Source of the DNA: Annulohypoxylon bovei var. microspora
Lineage: Eukaryota > Ascomycota > Sordariomycetes > Xylariales > Hypoxylaceae
Length of the DNA stretch: 64,000 nt
Reading direction: 5' to 3'
Assembly (NCBI GenBank): GCA_022836615.1
Contig: MU405363.1
Location: forward strand, 1-64,000
Of this stretch, positions 48,477 to 58,027 are shown in pieces. The position numbers and the translations under genes are program-made. Each line of letters begins with the position of its first letter. Within the stretch, counting starts at the first letter, position 1. Under the pieces are notes generated by a model. The model searched no databases and was not told where the DNA came from. It was given only the letters and a program-made list of their open reading frames with translations.

Positions 48477-49181
48477 GGCTAGAAATCGGTAACTCTAGCG
48501 AAACAGGTACGACTTTTTGAATAAACAGGTAAATCCACTTTGAAATTTCAGCCAATTAGAAGCACGCAAATCACAGCTTTTCGAAGCGTTGTACTAAGTT
48601 AATTACACATTTTACACATACACGTTTTTAAACCTTAATAAATATTTACTTAATAATGAAAATATAATTAAAAATAACATTTAATTAAATTAATTATGTT
48701 AATTTTTTAAACTTTTTTCAATGAACGTTTAAATGTTTAAATATTATATAAAAATTACGCATTTACTTAGGTACATAGGCTTGTTGATTTGTAAGGGTAT
48801 CACGTGTTAGCGCCAAGAAATGTAGCTTGTTGACTTTAAACCTCAACCACACTCTAAGGAGTTGATGCATTCGAATGAAACTTATATCATTCAATTCGTT
48901 GAACTGAGAGCTTCACAAATATCCATTTCATATAATTCTAAGTCGTAAATATCGAAAGTTATTTTGATATCTCTGTTGGATTGGTGTAGCAAGCTCGGAC
49001 CACCAAAATGTCACGTGGTACCCTTTAATGCTACCACTTAGCGCACAATATTCAAGTACCTAAGTATTGTGGAGCCATCAAGGGTTTCTACGTTTTAGCC
49101 AATGACATGTGGGCAAAAGTGGGGATTTACCTGTTTATTCAAAAAACTGCACCTGTTTCGCTAGAGTTACTGGCTAGAAAT
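48477..49181. mobile_element. MITE-like inverted-repeat element with 10-bp target duplication
   Basis: A 685-bp AT-rich element at 48487-49171 flanked by a perfect 10-bp direct repeat, GGCTAGAAAT, at 48477-48486 and 49172-49181. Its terminal inverted repeats match for about 55 bp: GTAACTCTAGCGAAACAGGT, then a T-run, then GAATAAACAGGTAAATCC. There is no transposase frame, so it is non-autonomous. A 10-bp duplication fits Mutator-like (MULE) elements, which make 9-11 bp duplications; the superfamily is inferred. It lies 170 bp downstream of the hydrolase stop. Confidence 0.92.
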
Positions 49182-50355
49182 GTGTACCTTAAGTGGGCCA
49201 TGGAGATGGCAAATTCGTGCCTACGAGGGCGGCCTAGTTTGCGCTAGGATTCAGGGGATGTTGGAATTAAGGATGAGCACTACATCCATATCAGTCAACG
49301 CGGGTAGCCCACAGTTACCATGCTATTGGCATCACTGATATATGTATTGTAGTAGTATCGAACATACCTAGCTATGCCTGATGTAGTAGGCGTGCTAAGC
49401 TAAGACTCACATTTTACACTCCAACTTGTATTGATTATTATAACCTTTTCAGCATTTCGTATCCAAAGACGGGCGCCGCTGAGGTTCACACAGTGTCCTG
49501 CACACAGCTGGTCGTGGGTAGTAACCTGTACCCCCTGGTATATTCACTAATATAAGGACGTCGTCGGGGATGTATTATATTGGCGCAATTTTGTGCCCCC
49601 ATATATATAATAATTATGTGAAAGATCTCAGCAATCGAACCCCTTCAGCAATGTAGTCGCAACAGCTGGTCACGATTAGAGGCCATTCTGCTGCTGCTAG
49701 AATTACGCCTATCAAATCGCCTATGGCTGAAGGAACGATCTAATAAGCTCGATGGCCATGCTTCTTTGATGTTCACACAATGAACGAATCGACCGATCTC
49801 TTCAAACTCCTCAGCCTACCGGCCTGTGATGGAATAGGCGGACCCTTGCAAACGGTGCGAGACAAACTTTAGGGCATACAACAATATACCTAGGTAATCT
49901 CGGTAGCAATATGTGACCTGACTCGTGAATCTCGTGAATCTCGTGAATCTCGTACTCGTAGTGTATCTCTTGGAGGAGCACTGTTTTCTGATCTAGCACA
50001 TCTTGAATCCAACGAAGGCACTCATTTCTGATATGTTCAACAAAGAATTCACAATCTGGCCGTAGATTAGTGTCGTACGTCGTGATGCCCACTTCCGAGG
50101 GTGGGCCAAAGTATTTCCAGCCAAACGAGCGTCTCCAGACACTAGGTCAAGGCCGGCAGGGGATTGTCTCTACAGTGGACGCCGGGAAGCTACGTGGTTT
50201 ATCCATATCTTAAACAGTATATGGCCGAGCAGCGTAAAATATAAGATCCTTCGTAATGGAAATTAATATGTTGTTGTTAATCGCCTACTTCACACGTAGA
50301 AAAATTTGTTCTCACCACAAAAATACACAGGATGGCCTTGGGTGATACCAAATCA
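49182..50355. other. intergenic region with a 9-bp tandem repeat and possible gene fragment
   Basis: 1.17 kb. Contains CTCGTGAAT-type tandem copies at 49923-49953 and a CCTAGG palindrome at 49890. A minus-strand open stretch at about 49811-50130 (FGWKYFGPP, then ECLRWIQDVLDQK) looks protein-like but has no start context and ends upstream in a stop. It could be a decayed gene end, but I recognise no family. Confidence 0.4.
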
Positions 50356-53316
50356 TCAAGTTCCAGGCAGACCTCCCCGTCTCTCGTGCACTCCTGTTTC
50401 GTTGAGGATCAATTCTCTATTCCACGACGTTGCAATTTCCTGATGGAAGTCGCTCGACCCGTCATAGGTCATCATACGGCGGACGTGGTCCAGGGCGGAT
50501 ACACCTTCGGCGTTCTTTTGATGCTGGTCGACGCCATATGCGAGCAGGATGGTGACGCAGCTAGCCGATCTATCGGCAATTTTAGATGCCGGCCAGTCAG
50601 GATCTTCGAAAGGCCAGATATTATCGATTATCTGACAGAATATGCTCAGAAAAGAGTTGCCTGCTTCGTCGGAAACGTGGGGATCTAGGCCCTTGTCAAG
50701 TAGAAGCTGCATCACCTCTGGCTTATGCCTGCGGCAAGCGGCTCGGACGTAGCGCAATAACATCCCGGGGTCCTCCGTAAATCGGTCGGATGTGCTGTTC
50801 ATCATTGCGTCGATAAATGCGATAGGGACATTGTCGATCGCCCACTCTAACGGCGTTGATCTTTCGAAGGGGTTCGGTATAGAAGTTGGCAGCGTGGATT
50901 CGACTGGGTGGAGATAATAGTGAATGTTAGCCCCGGCATCGAGCAGACAGTTGACCGAATACAACCTATCCAGCGCCATACAAACATGCAACGGCGTTGT
51001 ATTTTCTCTTCGGAATACCGTGTCCGCATCCATATCATCGACACTCAGCAATATTTCGAGTATGATCCCGTCGCCGTACGCAGCGGGATCCGCATAACAA
51101 GCGGTTTGTAGATGGCCGACGCGCTCCTCTTTGGTCGCCTCAAGAAAGCTCTCGTGGTTGACCATCACCTGCACGACGTCCTCTAGGCCGCAGAAAATCG
51201 CGAGATCAAGTGGTCCAAAACTTCGACCGTCGATCTTAGTACCTTTGGGGTGCCTATGCATGATTGCGCCATGATCCAGAAGCAGTTCGACCATATATAG
51301 ATTTTCGCTCAAGACCGGATGTGTCAGAGGGAAACTACCGCCAATAGTCTCGTTCGGATCGGCCCCCTTCAGGAGGAGCACTTCGGCGACCTCGATGTCA
51401 TCCAGCTTGCAAGCCTCTATCAGACAGCTCTCGCCATCATCAGAATGGTGATCTATCGGAGCCCCAGCCTCGATTAACAATATCGCGCAGTCGGATTGCC
51501 TTCTCTTGATCGTATCGAAAACTTGGTGTGGGCTCTTCAATATTTCGCTCCCGCGAGGAAACTTGAAAATGTACTCGAGAGCGAAGGAGTTACCTTGCGT
51601 TATGATAATGTCGATCGTGGCCTGGATCTCCGCCGGCGTAGGTTCTCTAGATCCGCACTCTAGCAGCGTGTCGCAGAGCTCCGTGTTACCTGACACCAGC
51701 GCTCTCGTGAGCAAAAGGTGGCCGTCCTTCGACTCGAGGATGGCAGGACCTCCGTGTCGGACAAGCAATCGCACTACCTCAGATTTATCCTTGCTAAATC
51801 CAGAAGACACGCAGATCCTCTCGAGGGCCTCGAAAGTATCAGTATTGGGCGGCATGTGATCCAGCAACGCCGTCACCGTACGCAGCATAGCCCCTTTAGG
51901 ATATATACCAAATATCACTAACGGTCTACAAGCTTTCAACAAAGCCGTATCGCCGATATCGTCGTGGGCGTTGATATCGGCACCTCCGGCAAGAAAAATC
52001 CCGACAACTTTATCGACATTGACAAGAGAAGCCTTCATGAGTGGTGTCATCAGATCCCTATCCCTAGCTTCCAGATTAGCGCCGGCCTTGATTAATGTTC
52101 GAACGACTTCCGTCCTCAAATGCTCCTGGCAAGATTCGCGGCGGAAGATAAAGGTCTGGCTTGGTCGTTCAGGCATGCAACAACAGTGCAGTATGGACTC
52201 GGCACTGCCAGAAGGCTCGAAGGAAGCGGCAATGTCCACACCTAGTTCGATGAATCTAAGGGCCTCGGCAAAGCGGCCTTCGTAACAGGCGTGCTTGAGG
52301 AGGGTGAAAGATCCTATGGTGGCATTTAGCGAGGCGCCTACCTCTATCAGAAAATCGATCGAACGCCAGTTTCCGGCGTCATACGCGTAGCTCATAGGTG
52401 TGCTGCCGGCATGGTCTTCGACGTCGACATTAGCCTGGTAACCCTCGTCTACGAGGAAGCGGGACACGGAAATCATATCGGAATAGCAAGCCGTATGAAG
52501 AGCGGTAATATGGCGGGCATCTGACCCAAGAACTCTCGGCGATACGTTAATCGAAGCTCCTCTAGATATCAGCAGCCGTGCCGTCGATTCGTGGCCGTGG
52601 CAGATAGCAGTATGTAGAGGCATCCAGATAGGCGTGTCGGGGTCCGCGCCTAAGAGCATCCGCGGGTTCTCTTCGGGGAGGATGCATTTGCAAAAACCTC
52701 TCGACAAGGCATTGACATCCGCGCCATACCTTAGCAAAAGTTCGATGATATCATCGTTGCCCCACCGCGCGGCGATATGAAGAGGCGTCCAGTAATAGCG
52801 GCTCGCGAGATCGCGAAGGCTTTCGTAGCCAAATCCCCTAATCTCCGGCTCTATGTCGCTTCCGTAGTACGAACTATCGTCCTCATCGTCGTCCGAGGAG
52901 AATACCGAATTGAAATCAGGATCGGTAGACACGTATATTCTACCGGTCTGTGGCTCGGAATCGTAACGGTGGGTATAGCTCGGGGAGCGCATAAAAGGTT
53001 TACATGTTTGGAGAATCGTGAGCACAGTCGACCTGGTAGAATCTTGGACCCAGGCAATATTCGGGTTTGCACCGGCCACAAGCAAGCGTTCGACGGTCCC
53101 CCTGTGACCTTCGTCGACGGCCCAACACATTAGCGCGGCCTCATGCTTGACGAGGCGATAGAGCTGGGGTGTGACGATGCTGTAAATGGCACGGCAAGAT
53201 CTTGAGAAGGCGGAAAGGTCCTGGACATCTAGATCTTGTGCCACGTAAGATATTAGCTCTATTGGGAGACTGAGGATGGAAGGCATCTTGGATGATGGTT
53301 CTTTAGATTCCCACAT
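50356..53316 (-). CDS. F-box and ankyrin-repeat protein
   Basis: Large intronless protein of 986 aa, or 976 aa from the Met at 53286 (MPSILSLPIELI), which is the better start because it opens the F-box. The F-box-like segment (LPIELISYVAQDLDVQDLSA) is followed by at least ten ankyrin repeats, clear ones being TPLHIAARWGNDDIIELLL, MPLHTAICHGHESTARLLI, TALHTACYSDMISVSRFLV, LIEACKLDDIEVAEVLLL and TPLHVCMALDRLYSVNCLL. An acidic/Ser patch (SSDDDEDDSS) interrupts the first repeats. The architecture suggests a substrate adaptor of an SCF ubiquitin ligase, with the repeats binding targets; targets are unknown. It is divergent from the dynamin-like gene. Confidence 0.92.
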   Translation of the reverse strand: MWESKEPSSKMPSILSLPIELISYVAQDLDVQDLSAFSRSCRAIYSIVTPQLYRLVKHEAALMCWAVDEGHRGTVERLLVAGANPNIAWVQDSTRSTVLTILQTCKPFMRSPSYTHRYDSEPQTGRIYVSTDPDFNSVFSSDDDEDDSSYYGSDIEPEIRGFGYESLRDLASRYYWTPLHIAARWGNDDIIELLLRYGADVNALSRGFCKCILPEENPRMLLGADPDTPIWMPLHTAICHGHESTARLLISRGASINVSPRVLGSDARHITALHTACYSDMISVSRFLVDEGYQANVDVEDHAGSTPMSYAYDAGNWRSIDFLIEVGASLNATIGSFTLLKHACYEGRFAEALRFIELGVDIAASFEPSGSAESILHCCCMPERPSQTFIFRRESCQEHLRTEVVRTLIKAGANLEARDRDLMTPLMKASLVNVDKVVGIFLAGGADINAHDDIGDTALLKACRPLVIFGIYPKGAMLRTVTALLDHMPPNTDTFEALERICVSSGFSKDKSEVVRLLVRHGGPAILESKDGHLLLTRALVSGNTELCDTLLECGSREPTPAEIQATIDIIITQGNSFALEYIFKFPRGSEILKSPHQVFDTIKRRQSDCAILLIEAGAPIDHHSDDGESCLIEACKLDDIEVAEVLLLKGADPNETIGGSFPLTHPVLSENLYMVELLLDHGAIMHRHPKGTKIDGRSFGPLDLAIFCGLEDVVQVMVNHESFLEATKEERVGHLQTACYADPAAYGDGIILEILLSVDDMDADTVFRRENTTPLHVCMALDRLYSVNCLLDAGANIHYYLHPVESTLPTSIPNPFERSTPLEWAIDNVPIAFIDAMMNSTSDRFTEDPGMLLRYVRAACRRHKPEVMQLLLDKGLDPHVSDEAGNSFLSIFCQIIDNIWPFEDPDWPASKIADRSASCVTILLAYGVDQHQKNAEGVSALDHVRRMMTYDGSSDFHQEIATSWNRELILNETGVHERRGGLPGT

Positions 53317-54348
53317 CTATGAGCCGTAGATCACTCATAGAGAGTTATGTAGGTATCAAGATGGCGTAGTATTTGTGAGGTTGTAGTTGTAAAGTGCTAT
53401 AAAGAGAAAGGTTAAATAAATATCGCGTCCAACGCGCTTGGAGATTACAGATTACATCACACTAGAGGTTAAAGGTTGACAATGACGACACCTGGGCAGC
53501 TAGGGTAGCCACGCCCCTGACTAGCCTGTTAGCCCTCCACCTTATCGGTTGCATGCAGGGACCGGAACCCTGGAACCCTAGAAATTTCTAGCGGGCGAGT
53601 ACCTGTCAGTGATCTACTAGGAAAACTTTATTAGATTTCTATCAGCGATTTGGGTTTGAAATATTAATAGATGATCATTAAATCCGACTTTCTCGTCGAT
53701 GCCAGAAAAATAGATTCTGCTTCCGTTTAGAAGCAAATGAAGTGACTCACGATCATTTCAATTCTCAATACCTACACCTTAAAAGCCATCAAATCCTTTT
53801 CCAAACATACAACCACAGTTAAGAGGACATCTGGATGTTTTGATTCGGCATCTACCAATGTCAATTATCATGAGAATATTGTATCTCCACAACATGATGA
53901 CTTTTCCAAATTTCTTATGCGAGCAACGAAGACGAACGCCAGGTTACTGATTGACAGGTATCTTCTATCTTTCTCCAGAATCTGGAAACTAAGGAATGAA
54001 ACTTACGAGTTTGCGTTTACATATGTGGGGCGACGATAAAGACAGTAGCCCGACTTCCATAGGTACCTAGGTACCTACCTAGATTCTTCGTTTCATCCAT
54101 CAGTTTAGGCCCTCTCTTGATGGGTATCCACTCAATCCGATAAAGGGGTGGGGTTGGTACATGTAGGATAGGTATGTAGGTAGAATATTTTATCATCCGC
54201 CCTCATAAGGCGTCACGCCTTCTTTTAAGGCATTATTTAGGTTTCTACCTATTAACCACCTTTGATTTTTCTATCCTCTACCTCTGCCTAGTTTAGATCA
54301 GATCTTAAGTACATCTTCCACTCTCTCTCATCCGTCACTCTTAGCTCG
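53317..54348. promoter_or_regulatory. divergent region between ankyrin and dynamin-like genes
   Basis: 1.03 kb between genes transcribed apart, presumably holding both promoters. There are CCTAGG palindromes at about 54065-54080 and pyrimidine-rich DNA just before the dynamin start. No coding frame was supported. Confidence 0.5.
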
Positions 54349-56654
54349 ATGACGCGTAAACAAAGTCGCAAACAAGAGAAAACCTACGCCAAAATGACGA
54401 CCGATCTCGCTGAGGATATCTCCAAGAGGACTTCTGGTTTTATCCAGTCTAGCAACCATAGGGATCTTCTCGACATCGTCGATTCACTCCGATCTCATGG
54501 TGTCAGCCACTATATTGACCTGCCGCAGATCATAGTGTGCGGAAGTCAGTCGTCAGGCAAGAGTTCTACTCTTGAGTCTCTCTCCGGCATTGCCTTCCCA
54601 ACCGCAGAAGGCCTTTGCACCCGCTTTGCCACCGAGCTGGTTCTCCGACGTGGAGACAAGCCCGAGATCAAGGTACACATTCAGCCTAGTACCAACAGGA
54701 CTAATGATGAAAGAATTCGCTTGTCATCCTTCGCCGGGAAGACCAAGGACCATGATGACTTCCCCAGGATCATCGAGGCTGCCAAGGAAGCAATGGGCCT
54801 CACCGGAAGCGAAGGTTCCAAGATTTTTAGCATGGACGTGTTGCGTATCGAGAGCACGTCGCCCACCGCACCCAACCTAACACTCGTTGATCTGCCTGGC
54901 TTGTTCGGCGCCTCCGACAAGAACCAATCAGACGATGATGCCACTTTGGTCGAAGACCTGGTAATGTCTTATATGAAACAACGCCGCAGTATCATTCTCG
55001 CTGTCATCGCCGCGGATAACCCTTTTGCCAATCAGCCCGTGACTAGGTTTGCTCGAAAGATCGACCCGTCCGGCTTGAGAACGCTTGGTCTCATTACGAA
55101 ACCCGACAAGATTGATATTGGATCGGAGAGCGAGTCGTACTATGTAGAGTTAGCGCAGAATCTCAACGTAAAGTTGAATCTCGGATGGCACGTCCTACGC
55201 AACAGGAGCCACGCTACGGCTAAGGATAGCACCGAAGAGAGGGACAAGAGGGAGACGGAATTCTTTGCCGATTCGGTCTGGGCTGCCCTCGACGAATCAC
55301 AGCTCGGCGTGGAAACGCTCAGGTCCCGCCTACGCAAAATCTTGTGGAAACAAATTCAGACTGGTTTACCAGGTGTCAAGGTCGAGGTGCAAGCCGGCAT
55401 TACGGACTGCAGAACTAAGTTGACACAACTAGGAAAGGCACGTAGTTCGCAGAGAGAGAAGCATACATATCTTCAACGAATCAGTAGTCGTCTATCAAAA
55501 CTATCTCGGGCGGCCATCGACGGGGTATACGCCGACCCGTTTTTCGAGTCTGTCTCTGACCAACAGGATGCTTTTGAGAGAAGATTACGCGCTCACGTGC
55601 AGGATATTCTCGAAAAATATGCTGAAAAGATGCGAGTCGATGGCCATACTCTGGAAGTTGTGGAGGAGGACCTGAGACCAACCCGAACAATGTCGAGGCG
55701 ATATATCATGAGGAACGATTATTTGGACCTGGTAAAGGATCTTATGGTTGAATGCCGAGGTCGCGAGCTCCCAGGAACTTTCAATCCTCTTGTCGTGGGG
55801 GATCTATTTTGCAGGCAGTGCAAACCTTGGGAACTAATCACGCAGAACCTAGTTGAGCAGATCCATGAAGCTGCAGCTAGCAACTTCAACAAAATTGTGT
55901 CCGGAATTAGTGATGAGAATACCAGATCTCGCCTCATGAAAGGACATATTCAGCCAGCATTACACCTTCTCCGACAAGATTTAAAGGACAAGGTCGATGA
56001 ACTACTAAAACCACATTTATCGATCCATCCGATCACGTACAACGACTATCTCACGAAGACCGTTCAAGAGATCCAGACGGTGCGTCATAATAAAAAGTTC
56101 GATGAGGTATCCATGAAATATTGCAAGTATACGGCGAGCACCGCGCCAACCCAGCCTGTGCAAGTAAACCTGAGGGAACTCCTTCGCCAATTGAAGTTTG
56201 AGACTCAGCCTGATGTCGAGGAGTACTCTGCCTCGCTTGCAGCTGATGTTGCTGCAGCATATTATCAGGTAACATAACATCCGTCTAATACGGGCTATGT
56301 AGCCCAAGGTCTTGGGAGGATGCTAATGCTGCGTAGGTTGCGCTGAAGAAGTTCACCGATGACATTAGCGTTGATGCCATCGAAGCCTGTCTAATCCAAC
56401 GCCTACCAGAAGTGTAAGTAAACGACCAGGAACAACAGCAACCGTTACTAACAGTTATTTTCCATAGGTTCTGTCCCGATGTCATTTGGGACCTTTCTCA
56501 GGAGGATGTCGAGCGACTAGGATCCGAGGATGACAACACCGTAAAGGAGCGCAACGAACTCACTAAGAAGCTAGGTATCCTTGAAGATGGTCTGAAAGAC
56601 CTAGATGCCTTTACAGCTCGATCTGCCATTCGTGCAGTAGTGGATGAGTTATGA
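54349..56654 (+). CDS. dynamin-like GTPase (Mx-type)
   Basis: Large GTPase. Exons 54349-56268, 56337-56413 and 56468-56654 give 727 aa. The GTPase domain has the P-loop GSQSSGKSS, the switch region with CTRFATELV, the G3 motif LVDLPGLFGA and the G4 motif TKPD (LITKPDKID). A middle/stalk region follows. The two small last exons encode the GED-like end (VALKKFTDDISVDAIEACL, then FCPDVIWDLSQEDVERL). There is no PH or proline-rich domain, which places it with Mx-like rather than endocytic dynamins. A Met 15 codons further in (MTTDLAEDISKR) is a possible alternative start. Fungal relatives act in membrane or organelle remodelling; the role of this one is unknown. Confidence 0.93.
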
Positions 56655-57008
56655 AGTTAAAGGCATAGTATGATATGAAGGGGATAAAATATCCTTAGTG
56701 GCAATGCTGGTGTAATAGTTAGTTGTACTGATCGTATGGTTCATCGACAATACAGATTATTACCTTGACCAATATTACTTCTCAGGAGTACCTGTAATGT
56801 ATGCTGTGTTACAGACCAACCACACCGCCTGCTACTCTCGAATCTGGCCCCCAACTAACCCCCCTATCTTAGTGCCGCCCTCCGGTACTCATCGGCACCC
56901 TCCAAGAACGTATTTTTATCTTGGAGGTCTCTATCTTCCGCATGATTTAGATTTTACTACCTATGCTATAATAATGCCCATCGCTTTTCCGAGACTAACG
57001 TGTGCCGT
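56655..57008. other. intergenic between convergent dynamin and RNase H genes
   Basis: 354 bp holding both terminators. No repeat or gene was seen. Confidence 0.5.
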
Positions 57009-58027
57009 TTAACAGCATATACCCATCACATCCGCCCACTGACTAGGCACATTATTCTCCGAAGCAGCTTTCTTTGCAGCTGCATCCGCAATCCCGTTCC
57101 ATTCTCTTGGGATTCTCCAGAAGCGGATAGAGAGTCCTTTAGCCTTGAACCTCTCAACTTCGCCCAGAAGCATCTCCCACATATCTTTGTTCTTGACATC
57201 TGCGTTTGCACTCGTCTTCCAGTTGTTCTTAAACCATGTCCTTGCCCACTTTGTAGATCCTTCGACCACATACGCCGAGTCGGTGGCAATGGTCATGGTG
57301 TTAAAACCCTCGCCAGGCCAGTTTCGGAAGCGCAGAGCCGCAATGACAGCACGAAGCTCAGCTCTGTTGCTGCTCTGGATGCTCTCGTCGCCAAAAGGTC
57401 CCTTGCTCTCCAGCCGACCCTCTGCCGTTGTCGGCTTGCCCGTGAGTCCCGGTCCATGGACGAATGCCCAGCCGGCTTTAGGATCTGGCTGACCATTGTT
57501 CAAGCACGCGCCATCGGTGAGGATGAGAACGGCCTGGGGGTCATCACGATGGATGTATCTGACAACTCATGTTAACAAGTCTAGTCTGGGATACCGACTG
57601 TTCTAAGAAGGCTGGCCTTTTCCCTGGGCTACTCTTACCTGGTCAACATTGCATAAGTTCTCTTACCAGGAAACAGTTCTGTTGGAAGGATTGAACTTGT
57701 TGGCGGAGTGAACCTGGTGGGGAAGACTTGGCCTGTGCCTCTGATTTTTTCTCGGCCATACCCATAGTAATCAGACATGGGAGCATCGATGGGGCTGTGA
57801 GCTTCATCGTCCTCTTCGTCCTCTTCGTCCTCTTCGTCCTCTTCAGCCTCGGTTGAGGGGTCGTCGTCTATGAAATTGTAATCTGTGCAGCACTTTCCAC
57901 AAGTGACAAGACCATGTGGGCCGCAGACAATTCGGCCGTCGGGCAACTCGCAGGGGCCCTCTTCGTCATCACTACTAGATGGGTTAACCGGGTAAAAACC
58001 CTGGGCAAGATACCATCCGAGAGGCAT
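57009..58027 (-). CDS. ribonuclease H1 with Cys-rich N-terminal segment
   Basis: Cleaves RNA in RNA-DNA hybrids. Minus-strand exons 58027-57639 and 57558-57009 give 312 aa. The catalytic domain carries the four acidic positions: Asp in LTDGACLNNG, Glu in SNRAELRAVIAAL, Asp in IATDSAYVVEG and Asp in NGIADAAAK. Instead of the usual hybrid-binding domain, the N-terminus has a Cys-rich word (RIVCGPHGLVTCGKCCTDY) seen at the start of various fungal proteins, followed by an acidic tract coded by a trinucleotide-rich repeat (57805-57845). It is convergent with the dynamin gene. Confidence 0.92.

Noticed and set aside
49811..50130. Small minus-strand gene of about 93-105 codons
   Set aside because: A stop lies just upstream, the C-terminal part is coded by a 9-bp tandem repeat, and no family is recognisable. 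Left as a possible fragment.
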